A DNA stretch of 64,000 bases from positions 62,001-126,000 of the forward strand of contig CAWDBL010000017.1 of assembly GCA_963800505.1 (NCBI GenBank). Direction: 5' to 3'. The first letter of the stretch is position 1, and every line of letters begins with the position of its first letter. Position numbers and translations under genes: made by a program. Shown here piece after piece: positions 32,932 through 41,721 of the stretch. The notes below the pieces were generated by a model. That model worked only from the letters and a program-made list of their open reading frames with translations, was not told the DNA's origin and made no database searches. This DNA is from Fodinibacter sp963800505 (GTDB taxonomy: Bacteria > Actinomycetota > Actinomycetes > Actinomycetales > Dermatophilaceae).

Positions 32932-34340
32932 GGGGAGAGCCCCCACCTGACGGGGAAGCGGGCCGTCACCTCGGCGCCCGCCTGCGGCGCCGAGACGATG
33001 GACAGGTGCCCTCCGACGGCATCCAGGGTGTCCTCGAGCAGGCGCAACCCGAAGTGCCCGGTTGGCGCGGGACTGGTGGGGTCGAAGCCCACTCCGTCGT
33101 CGGACACCACGATCACGAGGTCACCCGCATCGATCCGCAGCGACACGCGGGCGGTGCTGGCACCGGAGTGCCGCGTCACGTTGCGCAGGGTCTCTCGAAG
33201 CACGCGGTACCCCAGCACGGCGGCGTCGATCGGCAACGCGCCGTCGGTGATCGCCGGGTCGATCTGCAGGTCTACGTCGACGCCGGCGTACCGCACCTCG
33301 CTGACGAGCAGCCGGCTGGCCGGCACCAGCCCACCCTCGTGCAGGTCGGGCGGGTAGATGTCGGTGATGACCGCGCGCAGGGCGGCGATGTCGCGCTTGA
33401 CGACCTCGGTGACCTTGTCGAGGTTGCGCCGCGCGTCGGAGGTCTCGGGCAGGTCCGGCAACGAGCCCCCGATGGCGGGCAGGGCGTAGCCGATGCCGGC
33501 GAGGTCCTGGACCACGCCGTCGTGGAGGTCGCCGGCGATGCGGCGGCGCTCAAGGGCCGAGGCGGCGACGGCGTGCCGCAACAGCCCCGTGCGCTCGGCG
33601 CCGGCGGCGTCGATCCGGTGCGCCATCGACAGGGCCAGTGGCAGCAGGATCAGCAGGAGCAGGGCGGGGCCGCCCAGGGTGACCGGCAGCAGCGTGCGCA
33701 GCTGGGCCCTGGACTCGGCCTCCAGCCCCGCGACCGGCACGTAGAGCTCGAGGAGGAGCGGCTTCCCGGCGCGGTCGACGAAGCCGAGGTAGATCTCGGC
33801 CACGTCGCCGACCTGGTCCTCGTAGACGTTCTCGTCGCGCTCCAGGGACGTGAACTCCGCGGTCGAGCCCAGCGTGGTCAGCAGCTCGGCGTCCTGTGGC
33901 TCGAGCGGGTACTGCTGGCCGATGAGCCGCTCGTCGTCGGACCAGACGACGACGGCATCGGGGGACCAGACCTTCACCCGCATCAGCGAGCCGTCGGCCA
34001 TCCGCGCCGACATCACCGTGTCGAGCCGCTGCAGCGCCTCGGGGTCGCGCCTGCGAACTGCGTCGTCGGCCAGCGGAGCGATGATCGTGTCGGCGATGTC
34101 CTGGGCAGTGCGCTCCGCCGCCCGCAGTATGCCGCCGCGGGTCGCCTGCTCAGCGATGACGACGGTGCCGGCGGTGACGACCAGGAGGGCGATCAGCCCG
34201 AAGCCCGCGAAGCGGGCCAGCGCCGCCCAGACCTGCGACCGGCCCGCGGGCGGGTCCGGGGGCGTGGGCGGGTGGAGGGCGTCGGCATCCGCGGTGGCGG
34301 GTGCCCCCGGCCGGCGCCGGCCGAAGCGGGTCGGCGTCAT
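32928..34340 (-). CDS. Sensor histidine kinase, NarL/LiaS (HisKA_3) type
   Basis: A 470-aa membrane kinase. Helix 1 (FGLIALLVVTAGTVVIA), an external ~165-aa sensor region with RVKVWSPDAVVVWSDDERLIG, helix 2 (LLLLILLPLALSMA), then HisKA_3 with ERRRIAGDLHDGVVQD (His273) and the HATPase box VSDDGVGFDP with GHFGLRLLEDT. It sits between two response regulators with ATGA overlaps at both ends. Its sensor resembles that of the kinase at 50150-51691. Confidence 0.92.
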   Translation of the reverse strand: MTPTRFGRRRPGAPATADADALHPPTPPDPPAGRSQVWAALARFAGFGLIALLVVTAGTVVIAEQATRGGILRAAERTAQDIADTIIAPLADDAVRRRDPEALQRLDTVMSARMADGSLMRVKVWSPDAVVVWSDDERLIGQQYPLEPQDAELLTTLGSTAEFTSLERDENVYEDQVGDVAEIYLGFVDRAGKPLLLELYVPVAGLEAESRAQLRTLLPVTLGGPALLLLILLPLALSMAHRIDAAGAERTGLLRHAVAASALERRRIAGDLHDGVVQDLAGIGYALPAIGGSLPDLPETSDARRNLDKVTEVVKRDIAALRAVITDIYPPDLHEGGLVPASRLLVSEVRYAGVDVDLQIDPAITDGALPIDAAVLGYRVLRETLRNVTRHSGASTARVSLRIDAGDLVIVVSDDGVGFDPTSPAPTGHFGLRLLEDTLDAVGGHLSIVSAPQAGAEVTARFPVRWGLSP

Positions 34341-34996
34341 CGGTCGGGGCCGACCGAGATGAGGCCGTAGCGGTTGGCGGCCACCACCGCCTCGAGCTGC
34401 GAGCTCGCCCCCAGCTTGGTCATCACGCTGGCGAGCAGGACGCGGCACTGCTCGACCGACATGCCGGTGCGGGCGGCGATGGTGCGCGGGTTGAGGCCGT
34501 GGCCGAGCAGCTCCAGCACCTCGAGCTCGCCCGCGGTGAGGCTGGGGACGGCCGGGGCAGTGACGGTCGCCGGCGCTGGCTGCGTCATCAGCTCGAGCAT
34601 CTCCGGGGGAAGCACCAGGCTGCCCCGCCGGGCGCTGCGCAGCGCGTGCAGCATCGCCGCCAGGGCGCCGCCCTTGGGGAGGAAGCCGCAGGCGCCCGCC
34701 TGGGCCGCCCGGGCCACCACCGCGGCATCGGGGTGGCCGGTCAGGATGATGACGCAGAGGTCGGCATAGCGTTCGGTCAGCTGGGCAGTGACCTCGATGC
34801 CGTCGCCGTCGCCGAGCCGCACGTCCATGATGACGATGTCGGGCTGCAGCGACTCGGTGAGCTGCATGGCCTCGGCCGCGGTGCGGGCGTGGCCGACGGC
34901 CTCGAGGTCGGGCTCGCGCTCGAGGCCCATGGCGAACAGCTCGGCGAACGTGCTGTGGTCGTCGGCGATCAGGATGCGTGTCGCGGCCTCGTTCAT
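34337..34996 (-). CDS. Response regulator, NarL/LuxR type
   Basis: A 219-aa regulator, first gene of the operon. Receiver with ILIADDHST, Asp58 in IVIMDVRLGDG and FLPKGG Lys; LuxR-type helix-turn-helix in the last ~65 residues (LTAGELEVLELLGHGLNPR, ARTGMSVEQCRVLLASVMTKLGA). Probably activated by the kinase encoded next. ATG 34996 follows GGGGAAGAGG. Confidence 0.92.
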   Translation of the reverse strand: MNEAATRILIADDHSTFAELFAMGLEREPDLEAVGHARTAAEAMQLTESLQPDIVIMDVRLGDGDGIEVTAQLTERYADLCVIILTGHPDAAVVARAAQAGACGFLPKGGALAAMLHALRSARRGSLVLPPEMLELMTQPAPATVTAPAVPSLTAGELEVLELLGHGLNPRTIAARTGMSVEQCRVLLASVMTKLGASSQLEAVVAANRYGLISVGPDR

Positions 34997-35041
34997 GTCC
35001 TCTTCCCCTGGGCCCACGGGCGTTCCCGGCCCGAACGAAAA

Positions 35042-35085
35042 ATGCTATCTCGCCCGCACAGGCCCCACGGCAGGTTCCCGGGAAC
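35042..35085 (-). promoter_or_regulatory. Candidate promoter of the two-component operon
   Basis: TAGCAT at 35047-35042 (minus strand) fits a -10 box. A perfect 12-bp palindrome GTTCCCGGGAAC lies 26 bp further upstream (35074-35085), a plausible dimer site for a NarL-type regulator. No -35 hexamer is clear. This is the only structure noted in the 166-bp gap. Confidence 0.4.
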
Positions 35086-35162
35086 TCGGCGGCCGGGCCG
35101 GCGGGCGGGAGTCCCGGCTGCCGGCCTCGACCTCGACCTCGGGGGCACTGGGCCGGCCCCCG

Positions 35163-35657
35163 TCACCACGCCATCGCGACGCGGCCGTGGATCGCGCCGA
35201 GCGGCACCGCCCCGTAGACGCGGGAGTCGACCGACCCGGCCCGCGCGTCGCCGAGCACGAACACGGCCCGGTCGGGGACCGTGACCGGGCCGAACCACAG
35301 GCCGTCGATCCGGCTGTGGTCGACCTGCGGCTCGGCGACCAGCACGTCGTCGACGTACAGCTCTGCGTCGCGGATGGCCACGTGCTGCCCGGCGACGGCC
35401 ACGACGCGCTTGACCGACTCCCGCCCGTCCTGCGGGCTCGCGAAGACCACGAGGTCCTCGCGGTGGATGCCGCGCAGCCGCGGGCCGAGCTTGTCGACGA
35501 GCACGACGGACCCGGCGTGCAGCGTCGGCTCCATGCTCTCGCTGGCGACCTCGCGGGGTTCGGCGACGAGCCCGCGGACGAGGAGGACGGCCCCGAGGAC
35601 GGCCGCGACCGCAGCCGCGACTCGCACCCGGGACCGGCCCGCTTCGGCACGTGGCAT
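35163..35657 (-). CDS. lepB: Signal peptidase I (compact)
   Basis: A 164-aa type I signal peptidase with one N-terminal helix. Catalytic Ser41 is in SESMEPTLHAG and Lys83 in ESVKRVVAVAG; box E reads LGDARAGSVDSRVYGAV. It is shorter than housekeeping LepB. Its ATG overlaps the multicopper oxidase stop by one base (TGATG), so it is translationally tied to a single exported oxidase gene. This suggests a dedicated peptidase for proteins of the 35-41 kb cluster, though general activity cannot be excluded. Confidence 0.9.
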   Translation of the reverse strand: MPRAEAGRSRVRVAAAVAAVLGAVLLVRGLVAEPREVASESMEPTLHAGSVVLVDKLGPRLRGIHREDLVVFASPQDGRESVKRVVAVAGQHVAIRDAELYVDDVLVAEPQVDHSRIDGLWFGPVTVPDRAVFVLGDARAGSVDSRVYGAVPLGAIHGRVAMAW

Positions 35658-37321
35658 CAGGCACCGCTGGCCGAGGGGTCGTACCACCCGTCGTCGTACT
35701 CACCGGTGTCCGGCTTGCACGGCGCCGAGCTGATCGGGTCGTTGACGTCGATCTCACCCACCGCGAACTGCAGCATCATGTCGTGGTCCTCGTGCGGCAG
35801 GTTGTGGCAGTGGACCATGTAACGGCCTCCGGCGTTCACCGTGTTGCCCCCGCCCTTCTGCAGCGTGAACCGCATGGCGAGCCGCACCTTCTCGCCCTCC
35901 CCGACGTAGACGACGTCCTTGGGGCCCTGCTCCCACGCGAACGCCGGGCGCCCGTTGCGGCTGAGGACCCGGAAGTCGACGAGGTGGATGTGCAGCGGGT
36001 GGAACCAGCCGCCGCTCTTGTTCTCGATCTCCCAGACCTGCACCTGGTCGGGCCGGGCGACCGTGAGGACCTCCTGGTAGCCGCTGTCGACGACGTCGTG
36101 CCATGACCGGCCGTTGATCTCGAAGCGGTTGGTCACGTCGCTGCGCTGCAGGCGCAGGCTCACCCGACCGGTGGACATGCTCTCGGTCAGGCCCATCGGC
36201 TCGCTGGGGACCAGCGTCGACGGCATCGTGCTGATGGTGCGGCTGCCGGCGCCGTCGGGCGGCAGCGCGGAGTCGTCGACGACCTGGAACCTCATCACCT
36301 TGCCGGTGTGGTCGTAGTCGACGTTGTTCTTGTTGCTCAGGTTCTTCAGGTCGATCGTCGTGCCCGGCGCGTAGCGCGAGAAGTCGATGAGCACCTCGTA
36401 GCGCTCCGCTCCTCCGTGTCGGAACTCGACGACCGGTTGTGCTTTGGGCATCAGCCCGCCGTCGGTCGCGACCAGCACGAGCGGCGCACTGTTGCTCAGC
36501 CGCAGCCGCAGCGAGCGGGCGATCGACGCGTTGAGGATGCGGAACCGGTAGATCCGTGGCTTGACCTGCATCACGGGCCAGGGCCGTCCGTTGACGAGGA
36601 TGACGTCGCCCCACAGGCCCGAGTGGCTGTTGTCGTCGTAGGCGAGCGAGCCGTCGGCCGCGAACATGGCATCGGTGATGGTGAGCGGCACGTCGTAGGT
36701 GCCCTGAGGGAGCAGGTCCTGCTCGGCGGCGTCGGTGAGGTGGTACTGCGCGGCCAGCCCCGAGTAGGCGTTCTGGGCCGTGGTGTGCACGTTGTGGTCG
36801 TGGTACCAGAGCGTGCGGGCGGCCTGCCAGTTCGGGTACCAGTAGTCCTTGTAGTCGCCCGGGTGCGTGACGTCGTCGGCGTACCCGTCGTACTGCGGGA
36901 GCGACGCCGAGCCGTGGAGGTGGGTGGAGGTGTTGAACGGGTGCCCGAACGTCGGGTGCAGCGCGGGGAGCTGGTTGCGCACCCGCAGCTTGGCCCGGGT
37001 GCCCTGCGGCACGCGGATGGTGGGGCCCGGGACGCTGCCGTTGTAGCCGTAGACCGGGGTGTCGAGGCCGTTGACGATGCGGGCCAGCGAGCGCTGCTCG
37101 GTCACCGTGTAGAGGCGGTACGGGCCGTTGGCGTCGCTCATCGCGGTGTACGGCAACACGGGTGGGCGGACGAAGGCCGCGGCGTACGGCTTCGGCATGT
37201 TGCGTGACGGCAGCTTGCTGGCCGACTTCGCCTGCAGCCCGCCCAGCGGGACCGCCAGCCCGCCCACTCCCAGGATTCCCAACCCTCCGGCCATCATGGC
37301 CTCGCGTCGACTCATTCTCAT
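35657..37321 (-). CDS. Multicopper oxidase with Tat signal (CotA/bilirubin oxidase-like)
   Basis: A 554-aa exported oxidase. MSRREAMMAGGLGILGVGG is a twin-arginine-type signal. Copper ligands: STHLHGSA, LWYHDHNVHT, FHPLHIHLVDF and MVHCHNLPHEDHDMM (type 1 Cys with axial Met). Three cupredoxin domains are present at normal length. It oxidises phenols or metal ions (Mn, Cu, Fe) and reduces oxygen to water. ATG 37321 has AAGGGA about 9 nt upstream; ATG 37315 is also possible. It heads an operon with lepB. Confidence 0.92.
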   Translation of the reverse strand: MRMSRREAMMAGGLGILGVGGLAVPLGGLQAKSASKLPSRNMPKPYAAAFVRPPVLPYTAMSDANGPYRLYTVTEQRSLARIVNGLDTPVYGYNGSVPGPTIRVPQGTRAKLRVRNQLPALHPTFGHPFNTSTHLHGSASLPQYDGYADDVTHPGDYKDYWYPNWQAARTLWYHDHNVHTTAQNAYSGLAAQYHLTDAAEQDLLPQGTYDVPLTITDAMFAADGSLAYDDNSHSGLWGDVILVNGRPWPVMQVKPRIYRFRILNASIARSLRLRLSNSAPLVLVATDGGLMPKAQPVVEFRHGGAERYEVLIDFSRYAPGTTIDLKNLSNKNNVDYDHTGKVMRFQVVDDSALPPDGAGSRTISTMPSTLVPSEPMGLTESMSTGRVSLRLQRSDVTNRFEINGRSWHDVVDSGYQEVLTVARPDQVQVWEIENKSGGWFHPLHIHLVDFRVLSRNGRPAFAWEQGPKDVVYVGEGEKVRLAMRFTLQKGGGNTVNAGGRYMVHCHNLPHEDHDMMLQFAVGEIDVNDPISSAPCKPDTGEYDDGWYDPSASGA

Positions 37322-37375
37322 GATGCTGTGTCCCTTGCGTAGTTCCGGGTCCCTGCCGGCCCGGGCACGGGTTCC

Positions 37376-37419
37376 ACGATCCCCGTGGGGAGTCAACACA
37401 TCGTGAAATGACGACCCGG
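37376..37419 (-). promoter_or_regulatory. TTTCAC motif, copy C, upstream of multicopper oxidase
   Basis: On the minus strand: CCGGGTCGTCATTTCAC, then 20 bp, then GGATCGT (37382-37376). The oxidase ATG lies about 55 nt further on. Copy B upstream of the secreted protein has TTTCAC, 20 bp and GGATCGT in the same arrangement. Confidence 0.5.
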
Positions 37420-37492
37420 GCCCGGATGGGGGGCGCGGATGGGAGGGGCGCGGACGTCGGCCTGAAACGGCATCCACCGCTGGGCGCACGAA

Positions 37493-37530
37493 GGACCGGG
37501 CCGCACCGTGCAGGCGGTGCGGCCCGGTCC
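37493..37530 (-). terminator. Strong intrinsic-type terminator after the secreted protein gene
   Basis: Arms 37493-37507 and 37516-37530 (GGACCGGGCCGCACC and its exact complement) form a 15-bp perfect stem with an 8-nt loop. On the minus strand TTCGT follows. It lies between the 749-aa protein stop (37556) and the multicopper oxidase, so the oxidase is probably transcribed from its own promoter. Confidence 0.8.
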
Positions 37531-37555
37531 TCGCCCTTTCGTCGGACGCTGCGGG

Positions 37556-39805
37556 TCAGTTCGTGACGTTGATGGTGCTGACGGCCTGGCCGCCCTGGGC
37601 GGACACCGCGGTCACCGTCGTGGCCGCCGGGGCGGTCCTCGGGTCGGGGCCGGTGCCCGTGTAGGACCACGCACCTGCGGCGTCGACCGTGGCGACACCG
37701 ACGACCTTGCCCCGGGCGGAGGTCAGCGTGGGCTGGCCGGACGCGTTCAGCCTGCTGCCCAGCACGATCGCCACCTTCTGCCCGGCCTTGAGGTCGCTGG
37801 TGCCGCTGACGCGCCACTCACCTCGGGTGCGGTAGCGGGCGTTGCCCACGGTGAGGACCTCCGCCGTGGGTCGGACGACGGTCTCGTCGGTGCTGGTGGT
37901 CGCGCCGTCGACGCCGGTGACAGTGAGCTTGAAGCGCAACGGTGTCGCAGCCACGGCGGAGTACGCCGCATTCGGGCCCGGCGCCGTCGGCAGTGCCATC
38001 AGCGGGAACCGGAAGGTGGGCTTCGCAGCGGTCGCACTGCTGAGCGTCACCACGTGGTCGGCCGGGATGACCTGGCCCTCCACGTTCGGCACCTGCTCCC
38101 ACAGGTAGGTGGCCGCGCCGAGGCTCAGCGAGCCGTCGAGCGTGACGTTCGTGCCGCGCAGCGCGGTCTGCGCTGCACCGGCACGAGCCGTCACGGCGGC
38201 TGCCGGCGACACGACCTGCACACTGACGGCCTGGGCCTGGCTACGCCCGGTGTCCCCGATCGCGACCACGGAGAACTCGTAGAGGCCGGGCCGTGAGGGC
38301 GTGAACGACGCCGTGGCTCCGCTCAGCCCCTCGATCGGGTCGGCCGCGGCGGGCGTGCTCACCACGGTCCACTCGAACGACGTGGCGTCGAGCGAGCCGC
38401 TCGCGTCGAGGGTCACGGGCTGGCCCGCGATCGGCCGGGTCGGGCTCACCACGACGGCAGCCACCGGGAGGTCCGGAGACGTGAACGGCCCGGACGTGGC
38501 CAGCGGCACGGTGGCGGACCCGCCCTCGTCGGAGGTGACGGTGATGACGTGCGGCGGTGCGTCGACGTCGCCGAAGCTCGCGGAGCCGTCGGTGAGGGCC
38601 CCGAAGCCCGTGACGGTGAGGGCGGCGCCGGAGTCACTGGAGTCCGCCTCGACCCGCACGGTGGTGCCGTCGTACGAGGCGTCGGTGACCGTGACGACAT
38701 CCGAGAGCTTGACGGTCTTGCTGCTCACCGGCACGTCACCGGCGTTCTGGATGACGATCGTGGTGGCGTCAGCGCCGCCGGTGACCTCCACGCCCTCCTT
38801 GACGGCGAAGCGCCCGTAGTAGCGGCCCTCCTGGTGGCTGCTGCCGCCGGTCATCACCGTGTAGTTGTCCTCCTGGAGGGTGATGCCCTTGTAGCCCAGC
38901 GCCGGGGCGACCATCCGGATCGCCTCCCCCGCCTCGGAGCTGGCGAACACCTCGACGACCTTCGTGCCGTCCTCCATCGTGCGGTAGGTGGCCTGCTGCA
39001 CGTCGACGCCGTCATTGACGGCGAGGCGGCCCTGCACGGTGAAGAGGTCGGTGGTGCCGATGGTCTGCCACGCGCCGGCGGCGTCCTGCCGCTCGACCTG
39101 CACCAGGTTGGTGCCGTAGGGGCTGCCCTTGACCTTGTGGGGGATGCCGGGGTCGCCGATGTAGCCGGCCGGCGGAGCGTCGGGACCGGCCGTGCCGAAG
39201 GTGTCCCAGGTGAGGTAGGGGCCGATGCGGCTCTGCAGCGCCCCGCCGAAGGCACCCGGCACGGTGCCGACGTCCTCGGTCATGTTGATGCCGGTGCCGT
39301 CGTTGACGGTGAACTCGTCGATGCCGTACGGGTGGGTGATCCGGTAGGTGCCGTTCGCGGCGTCCTTGGCCCGGATCCGCACCCGGCCGAACACCATCTC
39401 GTCCCCGGCCTTCACCTCGTCGACCGCGAAGGCACCCTCGAGGTTCAGGACGACGTCAACGGTCCCTGCGGCGCCGGCATCCACGCTGGCGTCGGCCATC
39501 TGGTAGAAGTGCTCGCCCGGGAAGTTGTCCGGGTACGAGGTGGGGGCGTCCGGGTTCGGGATCTCGTCGGCGAGGGGCTCGCACAGCGGGTCACCGGTCT
39601 GCCAGCACCCCTCCAGCCGGATGCCGTTGCTGTCGCGGTACCAGCTCGGGAACCCGTTCGCGGCGACGGGCCCCACCTGGGTGAGGCTGCCGGTTCGAGA
39701 GGTCGACGGTTGGACGACGGTGGCGTGGGCGACGAGGGCGAGCGGCGCTGCCAACGCCACCACACCCGCCAGCGCAACGATGGTGCGCTTGGTGGTGGTT
39801 TTCAT
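37556..39805 (-). CDS. Large secreted protein with PKD/Ig-like domains
   Basis: A 749-aa exported protein. Signal peptide IVALAGVVALAAPLALVAHA; an N-terminal ~330-aa domain (VQPSTSRTGSLTQVGPVAANG, EGCWQTGDPLCEPLADE, GTYRITHPYGIDEFTV); then Ig/PKD-like beta domains with AGQPVTLDASGSLDATSFEW and RGTNVTLDGSLSLGAATYLWEQ. There is no C-terminal anchor. The N-terminal domain family was not recognised. It may be a partner of the multicopper oxidase, judging by neighbourhood and shared promoter motif. ATG 39805 follows AGGAG at 7 nt. Confidence 0.85.
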   Translation of the reverse strand: MKTTTKRTIVALAGVVALAAPLALVAHATVVQPSTSRTGSLTQVGPVAANGFPSWYRDSNGIRLEGCWQTGDPLCEPLADEIPNPDAPTSYPDNFPGEHFYQMADASVDAGAAGTVDVVLNLEGAFAVDEVKAGDEMVFGRVRIRAKDAANGTYRITHPYGIDEFTVNDGTGINMTEDVGTVPGAFGGALQSRIGPYLTWDTFGTAGPDAPPAGYIGDPGIPHKVKGSPYGTNLVQVERQDAAGAWQTIGTTDLFTVQGRLAVNDGVDVQQATYRTMEDGTKVVEVFASSEAGEAIRMVAPALGYKGITLQEDNYTVMTGGSSHQEGRYYGRFAVKEGVEVTGGADATTIVIQNAGDVPVSSKTVKLSDVVTVTDASYDGTTVRVEADSSDSGAALTVTGFGALTDGSASFGDVDAPPHVITVTSDEGGSATVPLATSGPFTSPDLPVAAVVVSPTRPIAGQPVTLDASGSLDATSFEWTVVSTPAAADPIEGLSGATASFTPSRPGLYEFSVVAIGDTGRSQAQAVSVQVVSPAAAVTARAGAAQTALRGTNVTLDGSLSLGAATYLWEQVPNVEGQVIPADHVVTLSSATAAKPTFRFPLMALPTAPGPNAAYSAVAATPLRFKLTVTGVDGATTSTDETVVRPTAEVLTVGNARYRTRGEWRVSGTSDLKAGQKVAIVLGSRLNASGQPTLTSARGKVVGVATVDAAGAWSYTGTGPDPRTAPAATTVTAVSAQGGQAVSTINVTN

Positions 39806-39857
39806 GACTCTCCTGACGGTCTCCGAGCCGGCGCCCCTGTGCACCGGTTCGCTGTCG

Positions 39858-39898
39858 ACGATCCGCTGCCCGCGTGACGCGACAGTGAAATGCCGGGT
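39858..39898 (-). promoter_or_regulatory. TTTCAC motif, copy B, upstream of secreted protein
   Basis: On the minus strand ACCCGGCATTTCAC (39898-39885), 20 bp, then GGATCGT (39864-39858). The ATG is 52 nt further on. The arrangement matches copy C. Confidence 0.5.
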
Positions 39899-39908
39899 GT
39901 TCACGGCG

Positions 39909-41117
39909 TCAGAGGCGCAGCGAGCCTGCGGGACGCGGGTCGGGTGATGCCGCCGACACGCTCGAGGTGACCGCGGCGGCGGCGTGGTCGCCGCCCTCGG
40001 GCGGAGCCGTGCGCGACAGCCCGACGGCCAGCCCGGCCGTGGCTGCCATGACGACCAGCTCGACCGCTGCGAGCGCGAGGAAGGCCCGGGGGCGCCGCGC
40101 CGTGACGGCGGGAAGGGTTCGGCGGCGGTGCGCGTGGCCGAGGAGGCCGAGCACCGTGAGCGCGGCGGTCTTGCCGAGCAGCAGCCGCCCGTAAGGGGTT
40201 CCCAGCAGGTCTGCTGGGGCGCTCAACGCGACCCACCCCATCAGCAGGCCCGACCCGGCGACCACGGCGAAGCACGCCAGCGCGACGCGGCTGTAGCGGG
40301 GCAGCACCACGGCCAGCACGTCGGCGGACCTCAGGTGCACCCCGAGCGCGAGCAGGCCCCCGAGCCAGACCGATGCGGCGGTCACGTGGCCGGCCAGGCT
40401 CAGCACGGCCGTCAGGTACTGGTCACCGTGCCCGGTGTGCCCGGTGAGCAGGAGCGGCAGCAGCGCGCCGATGGCGGTCACGAGGAGGAGACGGCCGGTG
40501 AACACGGTGGTGGTCCAGCTGGCCCCGAGCGCCACGAGGGCGGCGAGCCAGGCGGACGAGAGCAGGGCCCGGGTCTGCGGCAGGTCGGTGGCCAGCGACA
40601 GCACGTCGGGCGAGAGCACCTGCCACACCGGCATCCCGCTCACGTCGGAGAGCACGAGCGGCACGCTCAGCGCCCCAGCGGTCGCCCAGGCCGCCGACCA
40701 GCGGCCCGCCACGCGCACCAGCCGGGCGCCGTCCGGCGACAGCGCCCCGGCCGCAGGCAGCAGCACCACCGCGGCGACGAGCACCCCGATGGTGGCCATC
40801 GCGCCGACGTCGTAGGCGGTGCGCACCGCGAGCAGCCCCCAGCGGCTGACCAGGCCGGGGTCGGCCAGCAGCGGGGCCGCTGCGGCGCCCCCGACCACCG
40901 CGGCGACGGTGAGCGCCAGGGCGGATGCCGCGGCCGCAGCCAGGGCGAGGGGCCGCCGGCTCGGGGCTGAGGGCCTTGGTTCGACAGCGACCCGGGGGCC
41001 GGAGGCCGGGGTGCTGGTGCGTCGGACGCGCCGGTCGAGGTCCGCCACGGTGGGTCCCGGCGGGGTGCGGCCCGGCGGGATGAGGTCCGCCGAGGCGAGG
41101 TCCGCCGAGGTCGTCAT
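39909..41117 (-). CDS. CopD-family copper resistance/transport membrane protein
   Basis: A 402-aa protein: ~75-residue cytosolic N-terminus, then eight or nine hydrophobic helices with GHTGHGDQYLTAVLSLAGHV (His-rich), VTAASVWLGGLLALG and TPYGRLLLGKTAALTVLG, the CopD signature. CopD proteins are linked to copper uptake into the cytoplasm or delivery to enzymes. Its place upstream of a secreted protein and a multicopper oxidase suggests copper supply for the oxidase. ATG 41117 follows GAGGAG. Confidence 0.85.
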   Translation of the reverse strand: MTTSADLASADLIPPGRTPPGPTVADLDRRVRRTSTPASGPRVAVEPRPSAPSRRPLALAAAAASALALTVAAVVGGAAAAPLLADPGLVSRWGLLAVRTAYDVGAMATIGVLVAAVVLLPAAGALSPDGARLVRVAGRWSAAWATAGALSVPLVLSDVSGMPVWQVLSPDVLSLATDLPQTRALLSSAWLAALVALGASWTTTVFTGRLLLVTAIGALLPLLLTGHTGHGDQYLTAVLSLAGHVTAASVWLGGLLALGVHLRSADVLAVVLPRYSRVALACFAVVAGSGLLMGWVALSAPADLLGTPYGRLLLGKTAALTVLGLLGHAHRRRTLPAVTARRPRAFLALAAVELVVMAATAGLAVGLSRTAPPEGGDHAAAAVTSSVSAASPDPRPAGSLRL

Positions 41118-41176
41118 GGGGTGCTCCTCTTCCCTGTCGGTTGTCGACAAGGGTGTCCGGAGCACGTGATCCCGGC

Positions 41177-41191
41177 GTGAAAAGACCGGGT
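41177..41191 (-). promoter_or_regulatory. TTTCAC motif, copy D, upstream of copD
   Basis: On the minus strand ACCCGGTCTTTTCAC ends 59 nt before the copD ATG. It matches the other copies in the two halves ACCCGG and TTTCAC; the downstream GGATCGT box is not at the same place here. Confidence 0.4.
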
Positions 41192-41218
41192 CGGGCCGGA
41201 CTCAGCGGGGCGTCGCCG

Positions 41219-41719
41219 TCACCAACCCCAGGAGCCGGGGATGCCCTTGAACGGGCCCACGACCCGCGAGGTGATCCACCCGCCGTAGAAGCCGCCCTCC
41301 TGGGGCTGCACCACCTCGCCGTCGACCGTGCACCGCTGCATCGCGCCCGGCATCACCGCCACGAACCCGGCGATGGCCTCGAAGCCGGGGCTCGGGGACG
41401 GGTAGGTCCACGCGGCCTGCGGCGCGACGGCATCCCCGCCGTGCACGTCGAAGTACGCGGCCTGGCCCTTGAACTCGCACCACGACGATCCCTCTCTGGG
41501 CCGCAGCGCACCGGGCACGAAGTCGTCGGCCGGCAGGTAGTAGGTCGGGGGGTGGCTGGTCTCGAGCACCCGCAGCGACCGGGTCGACGAGGCGATGCGG
41601 GCGTCGCCGAGCCACACCTCGACGCTCTCGGCGCTCGGCTCGACCCGCGGCGGGCGGGGGTAGTCCCAGACCGACTCCTGCCCCGGGGCAGGGGTCTCGG
41701 GCACCGGATGCCGGGCCAC
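41219..41719 (-). CDS. DUF427 domain protein
   Basis: A 166-aa beta-rich protein. SVWDYPRPPRVEPSAESVEV, ARIASSTRSLRVLETSHPPTYYLP, SSWCEFKGQAAYFDV and AAWTYPSPSPGFEAIAGFVAV are the family pattern. Function unknown; the family is widespread in aerobic bacteria. GTG 41719 lies 2 nt after the stop of the LURP-like gene, suggesting an operon. Confidence 0.9.
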   Translation of the reverse strand: MARHPVPETPAPGQESVWDYPRPPRVEPSAESVEVWLGDARIASSTRSLRVLETSHPPTYYLPADDFVPGALRPREGSSWCEFKGQAAYFDVHGGDAVAPQAAWTYPSPSPGFEAIAGFVAVMPGAMQRCTVDGEVVQPQEGGFYGGWITSRVVGPFKGIPGSWGW

Positions 41720-41721
41720 GG

